From positions 1 to 5,990 of the forward strand of contig JAWXUM010000110.1 in assembly GCA_044432645.1 (NCBI GenBank): a stretch of DNA of 5,990 nucleotides. The letters run 5' to 3'. The position numbers and the translations under genes are program-made. The notes beneath the pieces were generated by a model that was not told the DNA's origin, searched no databases, and worked only from the letters and a program-made list of their open reading frames with translations. Below, in pieces: positions 1 through 4,431 of this stretch (position 1 is its first letter; each line of letters starts with the position of its first letter). This stretch comes from SIG603 sp044432645 (GTDB lineage: Bacteria > Bacillota > Clostridia > Oscillospirales > Acutalibacteraceae).

Positions 1-246
1 TTCTTTTGTAACTTTCTCAAGGTCAACTTCATCTTCGCCACTTGTAAATAAGCCATGTGTTGAGATTTTTTCTACTCTTGGTCGATTAGAAATATATTCA
101 ACATAGTTTTCTTTTTTAGCAACTGCATCTTCAATTAAAAGTTTTTGTACACCTTCACGTGTTGCAATATAATTAACTAAATTATTTAAGTGAGATTTTG
201 CTTTTCTACTTTTAATATAATTACATTTAAAAATAACTTTTGGCAT
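1..246 (-). CDS. MobP-type (MobP3-like) relaxase, N-terminal part only
   Basis: This is the first 82 codons of a relaxase, the enzyme that nicks one strand at oriT and stays covalently bound to the 5' end during conjugation. The gene runs off the window at position 1. The reading frame is open throughout and starts with ATG at 246-244. The N-terminus (MPKVIFKCNYIK) followed by HLNNLVNYIATREGV at about residues 19-33 matches what I know of MobP-family relaxases in Firmicute ICEs. Tyr26 in that stretch is the likely nicking tyrosine (inferred by position). Further on, YISNRPRVEK and HGLFTS (about residues 56-75) also recur in this family. The HUH histidines would lie beyond the window. The start codon shares one base with the stop codon of the upstream RHH gene (TAATG), so the two are probably translationally coupled. 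The family call is from recognition, not a search. Confidence 0.82.
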   Translation of the reverse strand, partial: MPKVIFKCNYIKSRKAKSHLNNLVNYIATREGVQKLLIEDAVAKKENYVEYISNRPRVEKISTHGLFTSGEDEVDLEKVTKE

Positions 247-653
247 TAACTATTATTCCTGTCATATTCAATAGCACTTTCAAAAGCAACTGTGCCATGT
301 GATTGTAAAACTTCTTTTCTACACCTAGAACGAATTCTTTTTATTTCATCTTCATCTACATTTAAAGCACTTGCAATTACATTCATGATTACGCTCATTT
401 CAACTGCTAACCTAAATAAATTACCTGCTTGACGATTTTCTGATTCTTTGAGTGATGCTTTCATAGCTGAGTAGAGCATTGGGTTTAAAAAACTGACTTC
501 TTTATTTGTTGTTAGGTAGCTGATATAAAAATCAACAGCCTTTTCAATGAACTCTGTTTGATTATCACAGTTATCTGTACTGCACATATTTTTTATCTTA
601 TTCATACGTTCTTTCCCTAGTCTTAAAGGGAAAATTTCTCTTTCTTTAGCCAT
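246..653 (-). CDS. Ribbon-helix-helix mobilisation accessory / regulator protein (135 aa)
   Basis: This is a small DNA-binding protein directly upstream of the relaxase. Residues 6-47 fit a ribbon-helix-helix fold: a beta strand EIFPLRL, helix 1 from about KERMNKIKNMC, and helix 2 from QTEFIEKAVDFYISYL. The remaining ~85 residues look helical and end in a basic segment (KRIRSRCRKE, about 105-114). I chose the ATG at 653 rather than the GTG at 659 because AGAGG ends about 6 bp before it and the GTG lies inside that ribosome binding site. MobP systems commonly pair the relaxase with such a protein, which binds oriT and represses the mob operon. A palindromic box (662-673) touches the ribosome binding site, and four more boxes lie upstream, so autoregulation is likely. 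Specific ligand and partners are inferred. Confidence 0.78.
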   Translation of the reverse strand: MAKEREIFPLRLGKERMNKIKNMCSTDNCDNQTEFIEKAVDFYISYLTTNKEVSFLNPMLYSAMKASLKESENRQAGNLFRLAVEMSVIMNVIASALNVDEDEIKRIRSRCRKEVLQSHGTVAFESAIEYDRNNS

Positions 654-669
654 ATTCACCTCTGGATAT

Positions 670-704
670 CCAGTCTAAAGCCTTGAAAGTGGCTTAAACA
701 CTGG
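670..704 (-). promoter_or_regulatory. Leader hairpin upstream of the mobilisation operon
   Basis: On the minus strand CCAGT (704-700) can pair with ACTGG (674-670), and inside it AAGCC (695-691) can pair with GGCTT (682-678), leaving an 8-nt loop and a small internal loop. The structure ends just before the ribosome binding site of the RHH gene. It shares bases 670-673 with the palindrome at 662-673, so the two structures would compete in an mRNA leader. A role in translation control is inferred; it could also be an oriT-associated inverted repeat. I could not define a convincing sigma-70 promoter for this operon. TTGGAT at 739-734 with an A/T-rich stretch about 17-19 bp on is the best weak candidate. 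Confidence 0.4.
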
Positions 705-770
705 TTTATTTATTTTTGGATATACAAATGGATATCCAAGCTGTATTTTGGATATCCATAAAAACGTCTA

Positions 771-793
771 AAAACTCGGCACTGCCGTGTTTT
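771..793. repeat. Imperfect inverted repeat in the mobilisation intergenic region
   Basis: AAAAC at 771-775 pairs with GTTTT at 789-793, and CGGCA at 777-781 pairs with TGCCG at 783-787, separated by single unpaired bases at 776 and 788. The stem is GC-rich in the middle. On the minus strand it is followed by a run of five T (774-770), then TAGACG and another T run, so it could be a weak intrinsic terminator or a pausing site. It sits between TGGATATCCA boxes three and four from the left and the candidate nick site, so a role as an oriT inverted repeat is equally possible. Confidence 0.45.
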
Positions 794-800
794 GTGTGAT

Positions 801-835
801 GAGTGGATATCCACTCTTTATCCTGCAAAAAAATA
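801..835 (+). other. Candidate origin of transfer (oriT) with a MOBP-type nick site
   Basis: TATCCTGC at 819-826 on the plus strand is an exact match to the consensus YATCCTG/Y cut by the RP4 TraI and VirD2 class of MOBP relaxases. The cut would fall between 825 and 826. A perfect 16-bp palindrome (801-816) ends 2 bp upstream, the usual arrangement of an inverted repeat just 5' of nic. Downstream of the cut is a run of seven A (827-833), then a long inverted repeat (830-907). The site lies about 150 bp from a RHH plus MobP relaxase operon, which is the expected place for oriT. If right, the strand entering the recipient starts with 826 and moves to the right, and the relaxase gene enters last. 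An 8-bp match can arise by chance; the combined context gives the call its weight. Confidence 0.6.
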
Positions 836-907
836 TCACCCCATAAAATGCCACTCTATCAGCAAGTTTTTTGTCCTAATGTTGGCATTTCGTAAGGGTG
901 AAATTTT
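827..907 (-). terminator. Long imperfect inverted repeat followed by seven T: terminator or oriT structure
   Basis: Reading the minus strand, AAAATTTCACCC (907-896) pairs with GGGTGATATTTT (841-830) with one mismatch, and AAATGCCA (890-883) pairs with TGGCATTT (853-846). A small asymmetric internal loop separates the two helices and the terminal loop is 29 nt. Seven T follow directly (833-827). This fits an intrinsic terminator closing the 2011-1086 gene group, although the loop is longer than usual. Because the structure begins just after the candidate nick site, it may instead (or also) act in DNA, for example as a single-strand structure recognised during transfer or strand replacement. 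The pairing is visible; the role is inferred. Confidence 0.5.
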
Positions 908-992
908 CTGATTTTAGAAATTAAACCTATTTGTAATGTTCGGCTGTTTTAAAAACCTTTGTTTTAGTGCGTGTTTGGGTTGTTTGCGTGGC
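908..992. other. AT-rich spacer with no recognisable feature
   Basis: This stretch lies between the long inverted repeat and the first copy of the direct repeat. I see no credible gene on either strand, no strong promoter and no clear hairpin. It is T-rich on the plus strand, with short runs such as TTTTAAAAA near 948. Confidence 0.5.
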
Positions 993-1085
993 TCATCAGC
1001 CTTGGGTTTTGCTTTTATAATTCTAGGGTGGTATGGTTACCCTATTCGATTTAGTAGTTTGCTTTCGTGTGGGTCATCAGCCTTG
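993..1085. repeat. Direct repeat TCATCAGCCTTG, two copies 81 bp apart
   Basis: TCATCAGCCTTG is found at 993-1004 and again at 1074-1085. The left flanks are also related (GTTTGC, then GTG-rich sequence, before each copy), so each degenerate unit is about 20-28 bp. The second copy abuts the stop codon of the small gene at 1086-1409. Between the copies a hairpin can form: TAGGGT at 1024-1029 with ACCCTA at 1039-1044. The region could be remnant coding sequence (see findings), a binding site pair, or the outer part of oriT. Only the repeat itself is certain. Confidence 0.6.
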
Positions 1086-1409
1086 TTAAACGCTAGAACT
1101 TTCTTTATCCTTTTGCTTTGAACGTCTATAATTTTCTAAACTTTTTGTTTGCTTGCCAAAATTAGAACGCTTTTCTCGCACTTCGTCACTTATTTTGCCT
1201 AAAAGGCATATTGATAGCTTATCTTTTGGCATTTCACAAGTAATTCCACCATGCTGATCTACGGCAACAATCTTGTACAAGTCTGGGTACTCACGAACTT
1301 TTTTGTTAATTCTATTGATTAATTTCACGTTATAAGTATAAATTGAGGCAGTTTTTTCTTCTTCATTTAGATTGATTATAGTTTCACGCTCGTAATTAGT
1401 TAGTGCCAT
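1086..1409 (-). CDS. Small conserved ICE protein of the MALTNYERE type, function unknown (107 aa)
   Basis: This encodes a small soluble protein beginning MALTNYERETIINLNEEEKTASIYTYN, a start I recognise from small hypothetical proteins on Firmicute ICEs and plasmids; no function is established to my knowledge. The N-terminal part alternates charged and beta-prone residues (about 10-62). The C-terminal 35 residues are very basic and polar (EVREKRSNFGKQ, YRRSKQKDKE), which suggests nucleic-acid contact, but that is inference. I chose the ATG at 1409 because of the family-typical start and an AAAGGA about 10 bp upstream; the in-frame ATG at 1418 is only about 2 bp from that site. The gene overlaps the end of the DUF6103-like gene by 14 bp and is probably the last of a three-gene group. 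Confidence 0.75.
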   Translation of the reverse strand: MALTNYERETIINLNEEEKTASIYTYNVKLINRINKKVREYPDLYKIVAVDQHGGITCEMPKDKLSICLLGKISDEVREKRSNFGKQTKSLENYRRSKQKDKESSSV

Positions 1410-1626
1410 TTTCCACATTTCCTTTCTTAATTTTTTCGTTTTTTTGCTCTCTTAAAGCCTTATCTTCCAAATATTCTTGCATAGCTTTTGGGACATTTTT
1501 CTCATATAAATTTGTGATTGCATCTTCAAGTTCTGTGTGAATGTTTCCGTTTTTCTTGTTCAAATGGAAATTAAGCACGTCAATTTTCTCGCTATCGTAT
1601 CTTACAATTATATTTGTTTTTTTCAT
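1396..1626 (-). CDS. DUF6103-like small protein (76 aa)
   Basis: This is a small protein of unknown function found on Firmicute mobile elements. The start MKKTNIIVRYDSEKIDVLNFHLNKK, followed by ELEDAITNLYEKNVPKAMQEYLE (about 32-54), matches what I recall of the DUF6103 family. The layout, one short strand followed by two helices (DSEKIDVLNFHLNKK and ELEDAITNLYEK), looks like a ribbon-helix-helix-type DNA-binding fold, but I infer this only from the pattern. The last 20 residues are lysine-rich. The ATG at 1626 has a good AGAGAGGA ribosome binding site about 6-7 bp upstream. It begins 13 bp after the DUF3846-like gene and overlaps the next gene by 14 bp, so the three are likely co-transcribed. 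Confidence 0.72.
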   Translation of the reverse strand: MKKTNIIVRYDSEKIDVLNFHLNKKNGNIHTELEDAITNLYEKNVPKAMQEYLEDKALREQKNEKIKKGNVENGTN

Positions 1627-1639
1627 AATAAATCCTCTC

Positions 1640-2011
1640 TTACCAATTAAATCCCCACACTTCGATGTGTGGTTCTAGCTCTTGTTCTTCTCCAGTAAAC
1701 TCTGGAACTTGGTCGAATTCTTCTTTGTATTTATCTAAATCTTGCTCACTTAGCGAGGCGAAATCTTCTCCGTCATCACCACAAATAAAAAATGGACCGC
1801 AGATAATATCATCTGCAATCCATCTATTTGGCTCTGAACCATTGATTTTTCCCTCGTCATTAATCACAGCAATGTTGCCATCTTCAAGATAAACACACTG
1901 TATAAGTCCACCGACTTCTGCTTGTAAATTGTCTAAGTTGTTATCGATTTCTTTAACAACTGGCTTTTGATTGGGTTCGATTTTAATGATTTTTATTTTG
2001 TTTTCTTTCAT
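1640..2011 (-). CDS. DUF3846-like protein (123 aa)
   Basis: The protein resembles the DUF3846 family, small proteins of unknown function common on Firmicute and phage-like mobile elements. Residues 5-80 carry the typical pattern: a lysine-rich strand (IKIIKIEPNQKPVVKEID), LDNLQAEVGGLIQCVYL (about 26-42), an acidic strand and turn (EDGNIAVINDEGK), a PNR motif (61-63), and IICGPFFICGDDGEDFASL (about 69-87). The C-terminal 40 residues are acidic and end in WGFNW. I chose the ATG at 2011 because AAGGAG lies about 7 bp upstream. An in-frame GTG at 2041 would start inside the hairpin of the preceding terminator and has no ribosome binding site. How this group is transcribed is unclear: I found no convincing promoter between the terminator and the start, so some read-through is possible. 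Confidence 0.75.
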   Translation of the reverse strand: MKENKIKIIKIEPNQKPVVKEIDNNLDNLQAEVGGLIQCVYLEDGNIAVINDEGKINGSEPNRWIADDIICGPFFICGDDGEDFASLSEQDLDKYKEEFDQVPEFTGEEQELEPHIEVWGFNW

Positions 2012-2030
2012 AAAGCTCTCCTTAAATTTA

Positions 2031-2057
2031 AAAAAAGCCACACCGAAGTGTGACTTT
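2031..2057 (-). terminator. Intrinsic terminator after the kinase gene (TTCG tetraloop)
   Basis: On the minus strand AGTCACAC (2055-2048) pairs with GTGTGGCT (2043-2036) around a TTCG loop (2047-2044). This gives an 8-bp stem with one G-T pair, extended by A-T pairs at the base. Six T follow (2036-2031). It starts 4 bp after the stop codon of the kinase gene, so it marks the end of the HTH-kinase transcript and separates it from the DUF3846-like gene. Confidence 0.88.
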
Positions 2058-2060
2058 CTC

Positions 2061-2972
2061 TTACCATTTTATTTCATAATTTGGCTCTTGTGTTAATACT
2101 AAATCCATACAATAACTTAAAATTTTATCATATCTTTCCGATACCATAATTTTGTAAAATTCTTTTTGAATCTCATTTATATATGGTGTTTCATCAATTA
2201 CTTTTGAAATTTCATCAAGATTTATTTTATCATACACTCTTTTTAAAGCCTTTGTACAATCATCATTTTCCATTGATGAAATGTACTCAATATAGGATAA
2301 TTTCTTATTTTCTATTTCAATAGCTGAACGTGGAAATGTGTATATTCTCATGTTTATTTCTTTTTCATCTTCTAAAACCTTTGCCATATCATCTATTTCA
2401 AGTTGAGGAAATAGGCATGAGCCCATATCGTATACAGGGCATATTTTAGCACTTTGATTTTTCTCATTAACTAAAAATCCCCAATTACCATTGTGTCTAT
2501 CAAAATTGCCAAGCAGTGCATCTGCTATAAATAAATCCCAGAAAAATTCAATTATTTCTTCCTCTGGAAGCAAATCTTGTTCTTTAATTGCCAATAAAAT
2601 AGAGTCTAAATTTTTACCATATCCATTTTGTTCACTGTCGATGCAAGTGTTTTTTAAATGTGCAAATTCTATTAATTTTTCATTTTCACCTACAAAATCT
2701 TTGCAAGCAACAACCACTTTTTCTTTACCTTTTTTATCAATATATGTTCCTAATAGCGTTGTTTGCACATCAAATCCCATTGTTTCTAATATATGACAAG
2801 ATACATATTCACTAATGCAACTGTTGCTATAACTCATGTCTTTATTTTGCTTTTCGATAGGAGGAAATTTCAACATATATCCCTCATTGTTATAAATAAT
2901 GTTGATTTTATTTCCATTTGCCCCACCATAAGCTCTATATTTATTAACCTCACAATGTGTAAAATTTATCAT
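2061..2972 (-). CDS. HipA/CtkA-like serine/threonine kinase, putative toxin (303 aa)
   Basis: This is a protein kinase of the HipA-like superfamily, closest in size and layout to the short CtkA/HipT type without the N-terminal coupling domain of E. coli HipA (about 440 aa). Visible elements: a glycine-rich YGGANGNK loop (about 15-22), YMLKFP with probable ATP-binding Lys35, a helix with Glu55, the catalytic loop LLGNFDRHNGNWGF (about 153-166) with Asp158, Arg159, His160 and Asn163, and the metal-binding PVYDMGS (179-185) with Asp182. All key residues are present, so it is probably active. HipA-family toxins phosphorylate cellular targets such as aminoacyl-tRNA synthetases; the target here is unknown. 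It starts 11 bp after the HTH gene (AAGGGTG ribosome binding site) and ends at a terminator. The toxin-antitoxin reading is inferred from gene order. Confidence 0.82.
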   Translation of the reverse strand: MINFTHCEVNKYRAYGGANGNKINIIYNNEGYMLKFPPIEKQNKDMSYSNSCISEYVSCHILETMGFDVQTTLLGTYIDKKGKEKVVVACKDFVGENEKLIEFAHLKNTCIDSEQNGYGKNLDSILLAIKEQDLLPEEEIIEFFWDLFIADALLGNFDRHNGNWGFLVNEKNQSAKICPVYDMGSCLFPQLEIDDMAKVLEDEKEINMRIYTFPRSAIEIENKKLSYIEYISSMENDDCTKALKRVYDKINLDEISKVIDETPYINEIQKEFYKIMVSERYDKILSYCMDLVLTQEPNYEIKW

Positions 2973-2983
2973 TTCTTCACCCT

Positions 2984-3388
2984 TTATAAATATTTTTCTC
3001 TTAAATAGTTTGCTTGTTTTTCAGTTATAATTCCTGCCCAAAAATCTGAATTTATTGAACCATACAAGTCATCGGATAGGCAGTCAATATACGACACTTT
3101 ATCTTTTCTTCCTTTTAATAAAGCGTCTATTCCTTCTTGTAAATTTTGTGGTATTCCTTTTTCAAAATACACTTTATGGGCATTTGGCTTTTCTTGTTCT
3201 AGTTGCAATAAATCTTCTATTTTCATATCAAGGCTTTGGGACAGCTTTGATAAAGTAACAGCATTACACCTTGCTATTTTAGTTTTACCAGAACAAATAT
3301 CTGCAACTGTTGCCCATGGGACACCGCTTATTTTAGATAAAGTGTATCTTGAAATTTCTTTTTCTTTTAAAATATCCATTATTGTCAT
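2984..3388 (-). CDS. XRE-type helix-turn-helix regulator, putative antitoxin (134 aa)
   Basis: This is a DNA-binding protein with a Cro/CI-type helix-turn-helix at about residues 5-62. The recognition part lies in YTLSKISGVPWATVADICSG (15-34), followed by KLSQSLDMKIEDLL, typical of XRE domains. The C-terminal half (about 70-134) is a separate segment containing ALLKGRKDKVSYIDCLSDDL and ITEKQANYLREKYL; I do not recognise a named domain. I chose the ATG at 3388 because GGAG lies 9 bp upstream and the predicted transcript begins near 3412. The ATG at 3403 would have no room for a ribosome binding site, and the ATG at 3379 is a weaker alternative. By analogy with HipB it should bind the operator at its own promoter and restrain the kinase encoded next to it. 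The antitoxin role is inferred. Confidence 0.82.
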   Translation of the reverse strand: MTIMDILKEKEISRYTLSKISGVPWATVADICSGKTKIARCNAVTLSKLSQSLDMKIEDLLQLEQEKPNAHKVYFEKGIPQNLQEGIDALLKGRKDKVSYIDCLSDDLYGSINSDFWAGIITEKQANYLREKYL

Positions 3389-3405
3389 TGCTATCATCTC
3401 CATAC

Positions 3406-3425
3406 ATATACTATTTATAGTATAT
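3406..3425. promoter_or_regulatory. Perfect 9-bp inverted repeat over the -10 region and transcription start
   Basis: ATATACTAT (3406-3414) and ATAGTATAT (3417-3425) are perfect inverted repeats with a 2-bp spacer. They overlap the -10 box and the expected start of the HTH-kinase transcript. It is A/T-rich, so partly a by-product of the -10 sequence, but a 9-bp arm is long enough to be a second operator or a short 5' hairpin. Confidence 0.55.
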
Positions 3426-3447
3426 CGGATTACCGATAATAAGTCAA
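3419..3447 (-). promoter_or_regulatory. Sigma-70 promoter of the HTH-kinase cassette
   Basis: On the minus strand TTGACT (3447-3442) and TATACT (3424-3419) are separated by exactly 17 bp. Each hexamer differs from the consensus at one position. The start of transcription should fall near 3412, giving a leader of about 24 nt before the ATG at 3388. It lies just downstream of the M23 stop codon, so the cassette can be expressed independently of the transfer operon. Confidence 0.85.
3423..3438. promoter_or_regulatory. Palindromic operator between -35 and -10
   Basis: TATCGG (3423-3428) and CCGATA (3433-3438) form a perfect inverted repeat with a 4-bp spacer, sitting almost wholly between the -35 and -10 boxes of the HTH-kinase promoter. 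This is a classic repressor position. The neighbouring XRE-type protein is the natural candidate to bind it (inference). Confidence 0.75.
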
Positions 3448-3465
3448 GAAAATCAAGGGATATTA

Positions 3466-4431
3466 CTATGGTAAATAATTTCTAGGTTCGACTTTTTCTC
3501 CATCAATCCTTACTTCAAAGTGCAAGTGATTGCCTGTGCTACTGCCTGTTGAACCGACTTCTGCTATTTGTTGTCCAGTTAAAACTGTGTCACCAACTTC
3601 TACTAAAAGAGCAGAACAGTGTGCATATAAAGTTACAATTCCATCTCCGTGGTCAATCATAACGTAGTTTCCATAGCTTGAATTATAGGTGGAAACTAAC
3701 ACTGTTCCACTAAGCACAGTGTATATTGGTGTGCCGTAAGGTTTGCCAATATCAATGCCACCATGCCCACTCCATTCGTCAGTTATGGGATGATACCTGT
3801 ACCCAAATTCAGAAGTCACACTGCTTTCCCAATCTGTAACTGGTTCGGCAAAACCTGTAATTCCAAAAATAGCAGAGGGAATTGATATGCCATAAACAAC
3901 AAAGTTATAGATACTTTCTGCGTTTGAAATATCTGTTTCAGTTACTATAATTCCGTGATTAATTTCTATATTTTCATATACAATATTCAAATCCATTATC
4001 ACAGAATTGTCGCTGATAAAGTTGTCTATAAATGTTTCGCAGTCGATTGTAGCAGTGTAATCTTTAGCATAATACAAAGCACAGAATAGCGATTTTACAT
4101 AGTCCATATCAATTTCTTCATCTAAATCATCTTTAATTTCAGCGTAACTTTCTTCTATAACAAGGAAACAATTACGCATATTAACGATGTTTGACTGGGT
4201 TGAAATAGAAAAATTTTCAGATAAAACTTCATCATTAAACACATACTCGACTATACTGTTTGCTTGCTCGGTGGTTTGTGAAAACAGCATTACAACGAAA
4301 ACAACAATTATAATAATCGGAGATAAAATGGCTGCAATTATCCATAAAATCACCTTGCGAATTTTAGGGTCGCTGACCACTGCTGTTACCACTTTGACAA
4401 CAACTGTGGTGGTTGATACTGGTTCTGCCAT
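3466..4431 (-). CDS. Membrane-anchored M23 (LytM-type) peptidase of the conjugation machinery (321 aa)
   Basis: This is a cell-wall hydrolase that would cut peptide cross-links so the type IV secretion channel can cross the wall. A short cytoplasmic N-terminus with basic residues (KIRK, about 23-26) precedes one membrane segment (about 27-50). A linker or unknown domain follows (51-195), then an M23 domain (about 200-321). Zinc ligands are visible as H223 and D227 in HGGID and H304 in HLHFE; the catalytic histidines would be H270 (YAH) and H302. All are intact. I chose the ATG at 4431 because GGAGG lies 6 bp upstream; the TTG at 4434 is too close to it. The start shares one base with the VirB4 stop codon (TGATG), which supports coupled translation. 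Homologues in Tn1549-like elements lie next to virB4, sometimes with an added NlpC/P60 domain, absent here. Confidence 0.88.
   Translation of the reverse strand: MAEPVSTTTVVVKVVTAVVSDPKIRKVILWIIAAILSPIIIIVVFVVMLFSQTTEQANSIVEYVFNDEVLSENFSISTQSNIVNMRNCFLVIEESYAEIKDDLDEEIDMDYVKSLFCALYYAKDYTATIDCETFIDNFISDNSVIMDLNIVYENIEINHGIIVTETDISNAESIYNFVVYGISIPSAIFGITGFAEPVTDWESSVTSEFGYRYHPITDEWSGHGGIDIGKPYGTPIYTVLSGTVLVSTYNSSYGNYVMIDHGDGIVTLYAHCSALLVEVGDTVLTGQQIAEVGSTGSSTGNHLHFEVRIDGEKVEPRNYLP

Larger units (their letters stand above)
662..816. repeat. Cluster of five TGGATATCCA palindromic boxes (candidate RHH operators / oriT accessory sites)
   Basis: Five copies of a 10-bp palindrome lie in 155 bp. Four are perfect: 663-672 (within the 12-bp palindrome CTGGATATCCAG, 662-673), 729-738, 749-758, and 804-813 (within the 16-bp palindrome GAGTGGATATCCACTC, 801-816). 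One is degenerate, TGGATATACA at 717-726. Centre-to-centre distances are about 54, 12, 20 and 55 bp. Outside this intergenic region I did not notice the perfect 10-mer. Multiple short palindromes ahead of an RHH gene are typical of RHH operators, because these dimers bind cooperatively to such boxes. The outermost boxes mark two key places: the ribosome binding site of the RHH gene and the candidate nick site. The repeat itself is directly visible; its binding protein is inferred. Confidence 0.85.

Noticed and set aside
662..816. Reading the TGGATATCCA boxes as a CRISPR array or replication iterons
   Set aside because: The repeats are 10-bp palindromes with irregular 2-45 bp gaps, unlike CRISPR. 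Iterons are usually longer direct repeats near a replication initiator gene, and none is seen here.
936..1121. Plus-strand open frame of 61 codons in the intergenic region
   Set aside because: It has no ribosome binding site, a cysteine- and serine-rich composition, and overlaps the end of the minus-strand 107-aa gene. Its internal similarity (SSAL twice) only reflects the direct DNA repeat.
1665..1892. Plus-strand open frame opposite the DUF3846-like gene
   Set aside because: Serine-rich antisense shadow of a gene with clear family signs and a good ribosome binding site on the other strand.
2012..2041. GTG at 2041 as the start of the DUF3846-like gene
   Set aside because: It lies in the stem of the terminator and lacks a ribosome binding site; the ATG at 2011 has AAGGAG at a good distance.
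2491..3258. Three plus-strand open frames opposite the HTH and kinase genes
   Set aside because: They are antisense to genes with clear motifs, and their low-complexity Ser/Phe/Leu-rich sequences are typical of shadows of AT-rich genes.
2031..3447. Insertion sequence or transposon ends around the HTH-kinase cassette
   Set aside because: I looked for terminal inverted repeats and target duplications at its borders and saw none; there is no transposase or recombinase gene in the window.
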